Assembly: GCA_949287245.1 (NCBI GenBank)
Contig: CASEFL010000001.1
Location: 202,973 to 259,345 of the forward strand
Direction: 5' to 3'
Length of the DNA: 56,373 bases
Origin: an uncultured Bacillota bacterium
Lineage (GTDB): Bacteria; Bacillota_I; Bacilli_A; RFN20; CAG-826
Position 1 is the stretch's first letter; the number at the start of each line of letters is the position of its first letter. Below, in pieces: positions 35,558 through 44,732 of the stretch. The notes under the pieces were generated by a model. It saw only the letters and a program-made list of their open reading frames with translations, was not told the DNA's origin and searched no databases. The position numbers and the translations under genes are program-made.

Positions 35558-37060
35558 TTAAAGGGACATAAAAATAGAAATCCATATAAGAAGGAATAAA
35601 ACGGTGATTACGAAAATGACACTTTCTACCAAAACTAAAGAGACATGCCAAATTCTTTCTTTCTTTTTATAAAACGCGATTTGTTCATCTTTTAAAACCT
35701 CAATATCCCCAAAATAGTTTTTAACCTTAGAATTTGCGGATCGATAAAAAGAACGACGATTTTTTGAAAAAAGATAGCAAAAAAGAACAGCAAGAAGTCC
35801 CAAAAATAACCCCAAAAATATTAAAGAACCAGGGAACGTAAAAAGAAATTTAAAAGGCTCACTCATCATCGCTCCCCCATTTTCCGTTAAATAAGTATTG
35901 AATACGATGCCTAAGATAAAGTGAAGAAGCCAAAAAAGAGAAAACACACCAATAGTAACAGAGTGAAAAATGTTTCGTTCTTTAATAACTTCTCTTAAAT
36001 CTTTACTCTTTTCTGTATTCAATTTTTCTTTTTTTATCGATATTTCTGCTTCTTCTTCTAATCTTTTTTCAGCCATGCTTTCATAGGTGGCAAAATCAGG
36101 GTTTAAATCAAAATTACGAAAAAAATTGCCACTCAATTTATCGATATCCAATTCATATTTTTTCCCTTTATAAGTAAAAGACACGATGTACGTATAATGA
36201 TTGTCTAAAACATAATTTATCGAATTTGTCGCAACACTTTTTAATGAAACATTTTCGGAATATATGTGGGGATTATACTCACCAAGTTCTTCTTCTATAC
36301 GGCGTTTATCTGCTGCCTTTTGATTAGAACTTGGAGATTTTTCATAATACTTATAAACGGCATTTGTTACATCATTACTTGAGGGAAGAGTTAAATTGCT
36401 TACAAAAGAAAGATTACGAAGCTCATCTAAATTACTTAACCGATAAGACTTGCGGAAATAATTGGTACTTTTAGGAGAGGTTGGCCATATAGAAGCGCCA
36501 TCACAGCATTGAGCGTCTTTATCATCCAAAATTTGACCGTTTTTATCGCAAGAAAATACACCAATATAATTGTGAACAAAAGTCATCGAATCATAATTGG
36601 TTTTTTGAGAAGAAGTATATGTAGGAACAATTTCATAATCGCTATCTTTGTAATAAATATCCCTTACATCATTTACTTTGTATCCTTCAAGCTCATAGTG
36701 CGTTGTTACATAATTATAAGAGTATTTTATATTGACACTGTAACCCACAATCACATAAAAACTATTCGTGCTTGTTATATTTACGAATAAGTTTTTCTTA
36801 TTTCGAATGAAATTTAAAAATTCATCGGACAATATATTGCACTTCCCTGAGGCTAAAAATATCGCCCTTGCAAAAATTTTGTCAGAATTAATTTTCTTGT
36901 CATAACCATAGATATTATCAACGTGAAAAACAGAATCCCCATTTCCGTAAGCAAAACTATGAACAAAATGCCCTTTATTCATTTCCTCAATATGCTTGAT
37001 AAAAACATCACGAACTTCGTTACCAGTTAAGCGTTTTTGATCTCGACAATATAGATTCAT
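35558..37060 (-). CDS. Membrane protein of unknown function
   Basis: The ATG at 37060 is preferred, because AAAGGAG lies 6 bases upstream; the frame opens six codons earlier at TTG. The first 380 residues are polar, with many Tyr, Asn and Ser residues and no recognised motif. The last 120 hold three hydrophobic helices (about 387-410, 425-450 and 470-497), so the soluble part is on one face of the membrane. A charged stretch (EEAEISIKKEKLNTEKSK) precedes the first helix. Its base use is AT-rich, unlike the cca neighbour. I cannot assign it to a family. Confidence 0.65.
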   Translation of the reverse strand: MNLYCRDQKRLTGNEVRDVFIKHIEEMNKGHFVHSFAYGNGDSVFHVDNIYGYDKKINSDKIFARAIFLASGKCNILSDEFLNFIRNKKNLFVNITSTNSFYVIVGYSVNIKYSYNYVTTHYELEGYKVNDVRDIYYKDSDYEIVPTYTSSQKTNYDSMTFVHNYIGVFSCDKNGQILDDKDAQCCDGASIWPTSPKSTNYFRKSYRLSNLDELRNLSFVSNLTLPSSNDVTNAVYKYYEKSPSSNQKAADKRRIEEELGEYNPHIYSENVSLKSVATNSINYVLDNHYTYIVSFTYKGKKYELDIDKLSGNFFRNFDLNPDFATYESMAEKRLEEEAEISIKKEKLNTEKSKDLREVIKERNIFHSVTIGVFSLFWLLHFILGIVFNTYLTENGGAMMSEPFKFLFTFPGSLIFLGLFLGLLAVLFCYLFSKNRRSFYRSANSKVKNYFGDIEVLKDEQIAFYKKKERIWHVSLVLVESVIFVITVLFLLIWISIFMSL

Positions 37061-37227
37061 AACGTACTCCTTTATCAAGGCTCAACCATGACAATAAAAA
37101 AACAATTTTGGTTACCGCAAGAACGAATATCTAAAAATGTTTCTTTTCATTTTTTTATCATCGCAAAGAGGCGAGGAATGTTCAAGAATGTAAAGATAGA
37201 TGAGATATAGGGTTAAAAAGGAAAAGA

Positions 37228-38499
37228 TCACTTTTTTCCTACATATCTTGCCATAAACGTAATGGGATTAAGTTCAAAATGATCTTCAATCGCACCTTTT
37301 ACGCGATATAACTTAGGAGAAATAGAGGCTATGTCATAAACTCGATAAACAAAATATGTTTTTCTTTTTTCAATGGATGTATTCACTTCTTTTAAAGTAA
37401 CGGGAAATTCGCGGTCTACACGTGATTCTGTCGACTTCACTTCAATTTGAATCTTTTGCCATTTCTCATCGATTTCATCAAAAGATTCAATGTCATAACC
37501 AAAGGCATCGCTTCGTTGAGAAATCCATGTTATTTTATCCGCTAAATCAAGACGACCTAACTCCATAAGACGATTCCTTTCAAACTCTAAAACAAGTTCT
37601 TCTCCTCTAAGGCCAATTTTGGCATCTTTTGCCGCTCGACTTAAATAATCAATCTTTGATAAATTAGCCTTAGATTCTAAAGCTTTATACGCATGAGATA
37701 TTTCCGCTTTTGGTTCAACTTCTTGAAGAGAAACTTTTACTTCGCGCGGCATAAGTTCATGATTCGGGTTAATCGCCACATTAATTTTTTTAATCGCATC
37801 CTCCGAAGAAAGATGAAATTGATGAAATTTTTCTCCTTCTTCAAGATGAATATAATCTAAGACTTGCTCAACAATCTCTTCATATCGATTCGTTAAGAAA
37901 TGTTTTGTTAAATCATCATAAATATTTAAAAATTCTTGCAAATCCCTTATTAATTCCTCGTTTTTAAAATGATGAATGGGATAAAACTTCGATAAGACAT
38001 TTGTTTTCATATACCCATATCCAAGATCCCCTCTAGGGCTTACAAGGTCAATTTCTTCTTTTGAAAAAGAAGAGTTTGTAATTTCTTTTTGGAAATAAGA
38101 GGCAACTTCTTTTGCTGCCTCATACTTCTTTCTTCCATATCGTTCATTAAAATAAGTAATTCCTTGATTTAAACTTAAATAGAACCCTTGCATATCGGCA
38201 CGGAATAAATAAACAAGATAAATCCCTTCTTTGGTCGAAGTCGTAATCTCTTTTTTTAATAAGGCTACCCATGGGCAGCGGCACATATTCCCTTTTCCCA
38301 TTGAACCAAAAACTTTAATATCGCTTCGTTCTCCAATAATCTCTTTTATGGCTTTAGGAATTTGATAACAAATCACTTGATATAAAGAATTTTGATTGCT
38401 CACTTTTTGTGGCTTAAAGCGGTAACGATCTAATACATACTCAAAAAGCTCTTCCATGACTTCAGGATAGCTTCTTCGATCTTCCTGATCAAGCTTCAA
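37228..38499 (-). CDS. McrB_N (DUF3578)- and DUF3883-domain protein, possible defence nuclease
   Basis: The 423 residues split into two parts. The N-terminal part (about 15-190, with CRCPWVALLKKEI and YLVYLFRADMQGFYLSLNQG) resembles the DUF3578 DNA-recognition domain of McrB-type restriction proteins. The C-terminal part (about 295-415) has GLRGEELVLEFER, FGYDIESF and QIEVKST, the pattern of DUF3883, a PD-(D/E)XK-like nuclease fold. The start is TTG at 38499 with a weak ribosome-binding site. Domain pairs of this kind are common in defence loci. No GTPase McrB partner is nearby, so a stand-alone role is inferred. Confidence 0.7.
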   Translation of the reverse strand: MKLDQEDRRSYPEVMEELFEYVLDRYRFKPQKVSNQNSLYQVICYQIPKAIKEIIGERSDIKVFGSMGKGNMCRCPWVALLKKEITTSTKEGIYLVYLFRADMQGFYLSLNQGITYFNERYGRKKYEAAKEVASYFQKEITNSSFSKEEIDLVSPRGDLGYGYMKTNVLSKFYPIHHFKNEELIRDLQEFLNIYDDLTKHFLTNRYEEIVEQVLDYIHLEEGEKFHQFHLSSEDAIKKINVAINPNHELMPREVKVSLQEVEPKAEISHAYKALESKANLSKIDYLSRAAKDAKIGLRGEELVLEFERNRLMELGRLDLADKITWISQRSDAFGYDIESFDEIDEKWQKIQIEVKSTESRVDREFPVTLKEVNTSIEKRKTYFVYRVYDIASISPKLYRVKGAIEDHFELNPITFMARYVGKK

Positions 38500-38569
38500 A
38501 ACGATTCTTTTTTAAAGAGAAAATAAGGGTTTAATTGGAAATTTAACGAAGACACATTTGGATATAACG

Positions 38570-38631
38570 CAATATTTCTTCATACGTTACAAGATTTTTC
38601 CCTGTTCTCACTCTACGTATGGAAGATGTTG
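38570..38631 (-). repeat. Long imperfect inverted repeat between the Hint gene and the DUF3883 gene
   Basis: A 17-18 base arm (38570-38587) and its partner (38615-38631) share the ACGTAT core and most flanking bases. The loop is 27 bases. There is no T tract, so it is not a standard terminator. It may be a stability hairpin or a protein target. Confidence 0.4.
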
Positions 38632-38710
38632 TATCACTTCTCATTCATAAAACGAACAAAGTAGAAAAAACTATTTCTGTGATTCTTTCATTTATCTTTA
38701 AAAATCCAAA

Positions 38711-41700
38711 TTAAAACTTATCAGATAAAGGTTCCCATTGAGTCCAATCAAATGGAATTTTTTGATACTCATACATCGGTTTAGCGTATTTCTTTAACCA
38801 ATAATTCACTTTTTCATAGGAAATTAATCCCATACCAATGAATGTTTTAAAGTATTGGAAATTTAATACTTTAAAGAGATATCCATGAATAACAGAAGAA
38901 AGTTCATCTTCTTTATAAACACCATACTTTTCTACTTTGGACGCAAAATCTTCTACGTCTATTTTTAACCCCGTTTCAAAAGAGGAATACTTAAAATCAT
39001 CAAACATTCCTTCAATATCATCAGGAATGGTTAATAAGTCATCGGTTGCACAATTAATGTTATATTCGGAAACTGGAGATACTTTAATTGTTTTTTCTTG
39101 TTTTACTTTTACATCCACAAGAACAACCTTTTTAAGAGTGAAAGTACCTTCCACTTTTTTTACAGCCACAAACTCTTCGCCAAGATGATCCATAAATTCA
39201 TCGCCATAATAAATTTCGTATCGATGGCGATTTAAATTAAACAAACCATGTCCACTTGCAATGGTAAGAATTGACCCGTCATTAAAGGTTAAAGTAACAA
39301 TGTCAAATAGTTGTTCCTCAAAAACAACATTTGCTAAAATCTTCTGTGCTTCAAAACAACCTTTAGTGTGATTATAAGTTAATAAAGAATCTCCTTGTTT
39401 TAAATCTTTGGCTAATTTGACGGAACCATCGGCCATTGTAATTTTTGTGTTGGGGAGTAAACAAGAACTCCGTTTGTGATTAATAACAAATTGCGCTTCC
39501 ACAACATTAGTAGAATCTAGACCTACAACTTTGACATTTAGATGGGGTTCGTCATCGCCGGAGCCAGTATTACCACCAAACGTAACGGTAACGGAATCTA
39601 TTCCGGAAACAATTTCTGGATCCGATGTGTTATTTTTATCTATCCATTGCCTATCTGTAGCAGTTTTATCTAAAGACCATGTAATTTGAGAATAGACAGC
39701 ATCACTAGGATAAATCTCAATAGAAAAAATCACAGCATCCCCACTTTCATACTGAGCATGGTAATCTTTAGTATAGGGGTTACCTTCTATAAAATTATCG
39801 TCCTTAAAGTCGTTTCCAGCTACAACATCAGATCGATGTCCCTGGTTATCAACAATAACAACTTTTTCAATTTCTTTAACTTCTTGCTCTTCTAGCACCT
39901 CAGTTTTATAAACCGCGGTAACTCCGCCAATCGATGCAGTAATTTCAACTTCTCCAAAAGAAACGCCTGTTACAACTCCTGATTGATTAATTGTGGCTAC
40001 CTCAGGATTGCTACTTTCCCAAACAATAGTTTTGTCATAAGCCTTCTCCGCATCAATAACGTCGGCAACTAATGAAATGTTTTTTCCAACATATAAAGGA
40101 TCTTTACCATCTGGCAAAGTAGGGCTTAATGACCGGATAGATAAACTTTGTATCTCAAACTCATTTATCCCATTATTGTCGGAACTAATAGACATTGCTG
40201 ATGGTATTGAACATACAGAATTCGTTCCTGATGAATTGTAACTAATAATTGAATCTTTTTGATATCTTGTCGAATTGCTTATGAAATTTGAAATGTTTGA
40301 TAAAAACTCTATCGAATAGTTTTCTGGGCTATCTAAAAATATAACACCTTGATTCTTATTAAACGAAAAAACATTCTCAGAATCTGTAATGATATTAAAA
40401 GCGGGAAAATATTGCGTAGTATCGTCTTTATAAAAGTTGTTAATACCAACATATATCTTTGGTCTATGGTAGTCCGTTAAAGGACGAATATCTAAAGTCT
40501 CATATAGTTCCAAATACGTGTTAATTATGGTAACAGGTATAGGAATTAATGAGGGATTATTAACATTTTTCCAAGCTTCATTTGCACAAATAGAGGTATT
40601 CCCTTCAACAGTAATGTTTTCCTCGTTGCCGTAAACTACCCCTGCTAAATTATTAACAGTCAAAAAACCACCTTCTTGAACAATGAACTCTGCTCCAGGT
40701 TTTCGTGGATAAGCTTTTGCGCTATAAGCACAGTTACCAATAAAACTCGCACTACCGAGACTTCCATCGTAAAAAGCACTATAAACCACAATATCTAAGG
40801 CGTTTAGCTGAACATTTGAACCAACTTCTAAATAAGAACCAGGCAAAAATTTCATCCGCTGCTTTGATAAATTGTATACGACGTTTTCTGAAGGACTTGT
40901 CTCGGATTTAGAAGATAACAAATGAATCCTTTGATGATAAGAAACTGGGAAAAATGCGTTTTTAGTAGATAAGTTTACTTCCCTGTTAATGCCTTCAAAG
41001 ACAACACTAAAAGTCATTTCTAAATTATTTAGAGTAACGCCGCCATAAAAATATAAATCCGCTACATCAGAAGAAGGATCATAATAATAGTCCAATGAGG
41101 ATGTATTTGAATTAAATTGAATTAATGCGTCATTGGAAGACGCAAGTATTTTCATTGTTTTTGGAGATGTTCCTTGATATGCGTTTCGATAATCAATATA
41201 AAGATTAATCACGCCATATACAGTCGAATCATAATTAAATTCTGAGAAAACACTAATGTTTTGGAGTTCAAACTGATTAAAAGGAGAACATCTTTTATCA
41301 TCAATTGCTCCATCCGTCATTGCCCACGAGAAGTCAATCCCACGGAAATCATTAACGACAAAAGGAACATAAATATTTCCTTTTTTGAATTGACAAGAAG
41401 AGTTGTTATTTTTTGAAGATTCAGAAATAAAACCAAAACAATAGGTTTCTGGTGTGTATTCCGTACTATTTGTGTCTTGAACAATTTTTGCTCCTTCTTC
41501 TAAAAGAATTTCAGAGTAACTATGTGAAGTTTGACCCATAGAGCAAACATTTGAAGTGCCACCAGATAAATTACCAGAAACAACAAGAGTGCCTTGATTT
41601 GTTAAAGTTACCTCCTTTTTAATGGTTAAAGTAACTCTTAGCCATCTTGAGGGATTATTCTTAGCAAAAGCAGCATATGTGGTAGCATTTCCTTTTGTGT

Positions 41701-42136
41701 GATCGTCTTCCCTCATCGAATTAATATAAGTTGATAAAGAAGAGGCGTCATTAACGCTTGCAACAGAATCTTCATCCGTTGGTAGCACAAGAGAAACACC
41801 AGGTTTTATCGTACAGTCTTCTGTAATCTCATAAGAAACTTTATCGGGATTATTGGGATTGTTTGTTGGGTGGTAATTTGGAAGTTTTGGCGGAATTAAA
41901 ACAACAATATCTCCACTTTTAGCCATTCTTAAAGCCGATTCAATCTTTACAAATGGATTAGCCTCTTGCCCAACAATATAAGCTTTCGGTGTAACGTCGG
42001 TTGCTTCAGGATAGGCATAATTAACATCAATTGATGATGAAAGAAACCAACTTGAAAAACCAATTGTGGTTAAAAAAGCCGCGCCTGATAACAAAAAGAT
42101 ATAGGAAATCTTACTTGAGGTTTTCTCCTTTTTCAT
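38711..42136 (-). CDS. Large exported surface protein with Ig-like domain and C-terminal Hint self-processing domain
   Basis: The 1141 residues start with an export segment (about 10-34, ending in GFSSWFLSSS). A large beta-rich region follows, then a BIG_2 Ig-like domain (about 700-780, with SSNPEVATINQSGVVTG). A Hint (hedgehog/intein) domain starts at Cys892 (SSCLLPNTKITMADGS). Its second motif is LTIASGHGLF with His963, and the last block is EYNINCATDDLL (about 1024-1035). No His-Asn end follows, so cleavage rather than splicing is expected. About 100 further residues end the protein. It overlaps the upstream small gene by ATGA; GGAGG precedes the ATG. Confidence 0.8.
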   Translation of the reverse strand: MKKEKTSSKISYIFLLSGAAFLTTIGFSSWFLSSSIDVNYAYPEATDVTPKAYIVGQEANPFVKIESALRMAKSGDIVVLIPPKLPNYHPTNNPNNPDKVSYEITEDCTIKPGVSLVLPTDEDSVASVNDASSLSTYINSMREDDHTKGNATTYAAFAKNNPSRWLRVTLTIKKEVTLTNQGTLVVSGNLSGGTSNVCSMGQTSHSYSEILLEEGAKIVQDTNSTEYTPETYCFGFISESSKNNNSSCQFKKGNIYVPFVVNDFRGIDFSWAMTDGAIDDKRCSPFNQFELQNISVFSEFNYDSTVYGVINLYIDYRNAYQGTSPKTMKILASSNDALIQFNSNTSSLDYYYDPSSDVADLYFYGGVTLNNLEMTFSVVFEGINREVNLSTKNAFFPVSYHQRIHLLSSKSETSPSENVVYNLSKQRMKFLPGSYLEVGSNVQLNALDIVVYSAFYDGSLGSASFIGNCAYSAKAYPRKPGAEFIVQEGGFLTVNNLAGVVYGNEENITVEGNTSICANEAWKNVNNPSLIPIPVTIINTYLELYETLDIRPLTDYHRPKIYVGINNFYKDDTTQYFPAFNIITDSENVFSFNKNQGVIFLDSPENYSIEFLSNISNFISNSTRYQKDSIISYNSSGTNSVCSIPSAMSISSDNNGINEFEIQSLSIRSLSPTLPDGKDPLYVGKNISLVADVIDAEKAYDKTIVWESSNPEVATINQSGVVTGVSFGEVEITASIGGVTAVYKTEVLEEQEVKEIEKVVIVDNQGHRSDVVAGNDFKDDNFIEGNPYTKDYHAQYESGDAVIFSIEIYPSDAVYSQITWSLDKTATDRQWIDKNNTSDPEIVSGIDSVTVTFGGNTGSGDDEPHLNVKVVGLDSTNVVEAQFVINHKRSSCLLPNTKITMADGSVKLAKDLKQGDSLLTYNHTKGCFEAQKILANVVFEEQLFDIVTLTFNDGSILTIASGHGLFNLNRHRYEIYYGDEFMDHLGEEFVAVKKVEGTFTLKKVVLVDVKVKQEKTIKVSPVSEYNINCATDDLLTIPDDIEGMFDDFKYSSFETGLKIDVEDFASKVEKYGVYKEDELSSVIHGYLFKVLNFQYFKTFIGMGLISYEKVNYWLKKYAKPMYEYQKIPFDWTQWEPLSDKF

Positions 42137-42787
42137 GAGATTACCTCCAAGCGATAAGAAAAACCGCTATCTCCTTTACTCAATGGAACATATACTAAAT
42201 TTTCGAAGTCACTAGCAGCAGAACTAAAATCAATTTGAATCAATAGAGAACAATAAACATATATATTTGGAAGAGAAGAGAAGGAATACTGAATACTTGT
42301 AGCATATTTCCCTTCAAAGTTGAGAGTTAAAGCTACTTTGTTACTTGGATTATTTGTATATCCTTGAGTGGAGAATTGAAAAAATAGTTGTGGATTGCTT
42401 CCCAAATAAGATTCGTTAAAAAGATTAAAGGATCCGTAATTTGAAAAACTTAGTAAAAACGTAATTTCCGAATCATCAGTGTAAATAGAAGCCCCTTGAT
42501 CAGAGGGATTAAAATAAAAACCGAAACTTAATTCACCCTCATAAACAATTTGATCATTTTCATTAATAATGCCATCTTTTGAATACGAAAAGTTTGCTAA
42601 ATTCTCACGAGGATGAATCCATTCTGCCGTGATAACATCGCCGACAGACAAATCAAACAAATCATGTTTTAAAGAATGATCAACAAGATAAGAAGAAAAC
42701 GCAACACCAATTAAACTAACAGAAAGAAGAAGAGTTGATAAACTCCCCCCCCCAAAGAATTCCTTTACGATACTGATGTCTTCTCAC
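42133..42787 (-). CDS. Small exported protein interrupted by a G9 tract (putative phase-variable gene)
   Basis: Read as found, only 42133-42660 is open, from a TTG, giving 175 residues without an export signal. Upstream, the same frame continues through a hydrophobic stretch up to nine G residues (42745-42753). With eight Gs, a GTG at 42787 joins the frame. The product is then 217 residues with a basic start (RRHQYRK) and a membrane/signal segment ending in AFSSYLV, like the export segment of the next gene. The mature part is beta-rich and unrecognised. The next gene overlaps the stop. The GTG has no Shine-Dalgarno; TAAAAT ends 7 bases before it. Confidence 0.7.
42745..42753 (-). repeat. G9 homopolymer tract (C9 on the plus strand)
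   Basis: Nine identical bases stand in the coding part of an AT-rich gene. Such tracts mutate by slippage. The tract separates the start codon and signal segment from the rest of the reading frame. Confidence 0.9.
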
Positions 42788-42794
42788 GGGCGTG

Positions 42795-42823
42795 ATTTTA
42801 TCTTACTTTCTTTCACTGAGCAA
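42795..42823 (-). promoter_or_regulatory. Promoter of the small exported protein and Hint operon
   Basis: TTGCTC (42818-42823) and TAAAAT (42795-42800) are spaced by 17 bases. The -10 ends 7 bases before the GTG at 42787, so the transcript would begin at or next to the start codon. Confidence 0.4.
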
Positions 42824-42868
42824 AAAGAATTGTTAAGAAAAAACAATATCTATGCAAAACCTCATTCT

Positions 42869-44599
42869 TTAACGGAAAATAACAAATCCATCTTGTTTTA
42901 AGCAGTGTTTTTCCATGTTATTACTTAAAAGAATGGTTTTATTTTGAATAATCTTTGCAATATCCTTATCTTTTCTTAGATTAATGACTTCCGTTAAAAG
43001 AATGTTCTCCTCCTCATCTCGTGGATGAAGGGTGTAGAAAAGAAGATCATCATGGAAAGATAAGGTAAATTCATAATGGTTAAGGTTATATTGTTTATGA
43101 AGATAAATGAGGTTCTTAATGAAAGAGAATCTTTCTTTGTTCCAAGTATTCTCATCCCACGTGAACATCTTCCGACAATCAGGATCATAAAAACCCGTTA
43201 AACCAATTTCATCGCCATAATAAAGCATGGGGATGCCAGGATATAAATAAAGAAGAGAGAAGGCAATGCGTGTACGGTTTTCATTAAAGCCACTTTCATT
43301 GATGAACCTCGCTTTATCATGACTATCGATTAAATTTAAAACGTTGTGATTTGTTGCGTCTTTATACTTCACTTTTAATAAATTTAATCGGTCCACAAAT
43401 TGATTTTCATCAATATCACTTAATGCGAGTAAATCTAATAAAGCAGAGGTAAAAGGATAATTCATCACAGAATCAAATTCACTTTGATCATGAAGGAAAG
43501 CATAACTATCGTGCCAATCCTCCGCGATCAAAAATAAATTAGGATCCACTTTTAAAAGTTCTCTTCTTAAAGCTTTCCAAAAATCATGCGCGACTTCATC
43601 GGCAACATCCAAACGATATCCATCCACATGATATTTCTCTACATAATGTTTGCACACTGAGATGATATATTCCTGGGCGGCTTTGTTATTCATGTTGAGT
43701 TTTGGCATAAACTTCCCAAACCCAAAGGATTCATAATTAACGTGTTCTAAATCAACTTTCTCGGCCTGATTATGAAGAATAAACCATGAAAAATAAGGAC
43801 TTTCTTTGCCGTTTTTTACAACATCTTGGAACAAGGGAGAATAGAAAGCAATATGATTAAATACCCCATCTAAAACAATAAGAATGTCTCTTTTATGAGC
43901 CTCTTCTACCAGTTCTTGAAAGGTTGTTTCATCGCCAAAATCTTCCGCGATTTTAAAATAATCATAAGTTTCGTATTTATGGTTTGAATAAGCTTCAAAT
44001 ATCGGTGTGAGATAAAGGGCATTAATTCCTAACTCTTTTAAATAATCGAGTTTTGCAGTAATTCCCTTTAAATTACCTCCCGCGAAAGTCATGCGGTCTA
44101 TATGTTCATTCTCGCCCCACTTTACATTAATCTTTTTATTGGTCGGTTCTCCCCCAATAAAAAACCGATCAACAAAAATTTGATAGAAAGTACGGTCTTG
44201 GAATTTTGGATTTACTTTCACAATGTCGTTTTCATTAATATAAGCAATTTGAAAATACTCATAATGTGCTTTGTGGAAATCAAATTTGTCTTCAAAAATA
44301 CGGTTTTCGCTTAAGAAAACAGTTTTCCCTTCCTTACTAACAAGTTTAAAAATATAGCCTACACGAACATCGATAACAGGAAGATAAAGATAATAATAAT
44401 CATGATAAGCAGTAGAAATTTTCCGTGTCATTTCCACTTCTTTTTGTTCATCAAGAATCCGATATTTTGAGTTATAAATTAAATAAACATGGGCAATATC
44501 ATCATCCTTTTTTGTACGTAAAGTAATTTTTAATTCATGACTTGAAGTTGGGTAACAATATAAAGATTCTGCGCGGTGATATAAAGCTGCTAAATCCAT
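42869..44599 (-). CDS. GH13 neopullulanase/cyclomaltodextrinase-like enzyme
   Basis: The enzyme would hydrolyse short or cyclic alpha-glucans. The 576 residues show an N-terminal CBM34-like sandwich (about 1-125), then the (beta/alpha)8 barrel of GH13 subfamily 20 type. Conserved regions are VLDGVFNH (about 245), DGYRLDVADE (nucleophile Asp, about 326), LIAEDWH (acid/base Glu, about 359) and NLIDSHD (about 420). A short C-terminal beta domain ends it. There is no signal peptide, so it acts on sugars already imported. AAGGAG precedes the ATG at 44599. A weak cre-like core (AAAGCGTT) lies in the upstream region but is not convincing. Confidence 0.92.
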   Translation of the reverse strand: MDLAALYHRAESLYCYPTSSHELKITLRTKKDDDIAHVYLIYNSKYRILDEQKEVEMTRKISTAYHDYYYLYLPVIDVRVGYIFKLVSKEGKTVFLSENRIFEDKFDFHKAHYEYFQIAYINENDIVKVNPKFQDRTFYQIFVDRFFIGGEPTNKKINVKWGENEHIDRMTFAGGNLKGITAKLDYLKELGINALYLTPIFEAYSNHKYETYDYFKIAEDFGDETTFQELVEEAHKRDILIVLDGVFNHIAFYSPLFQDVVKNGKESPYFSWFILHNQAEKVDLEHVNYESFGFGKFMPKLNMNNKAAQEYIISVCKHYVEKYHVDGYRLDVADEVAHDFWKALRRELLKVDPNLFLIAEDWHDSYAFLHDQSEFDSVMNYPFTSALLDLLALSDIDENQFVDRLNLLKVKYKDATNHNVLNLIDSHDKARFINESGFNENRTRIAFSLLYLYPGIPMLYYGDEIGLTGFYDPDCRKMFTWDENTWNKERFSFIKNLIYLHKQYNLNHYEFTLSFHDDLLFYTLHPRDEEENILLTEVINLRKDKDIAKIIQNKTILLSNNMEKHCLKQDGFVIFR

Positions 44600-44732
44600 A
44601 AATACTCCTTAAAAACGAAGATATTCTACAAGGTGATTTTTCTTTTGCTAGAGGGGAACGCTTTTCCTACCTTCCGTTAAGATAGAACGTTTTTTCTCTT
44701 CTTTCTTTTCCTTAACTCGATAAAATGGGGAT

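Noticed and set aside
44650-44670. Weak cre-like core upstream of the GH13 gene
   Set aside because: Only the AAAGCGTT centre matches; both flanks differ, and no clear promoter overlaps it.
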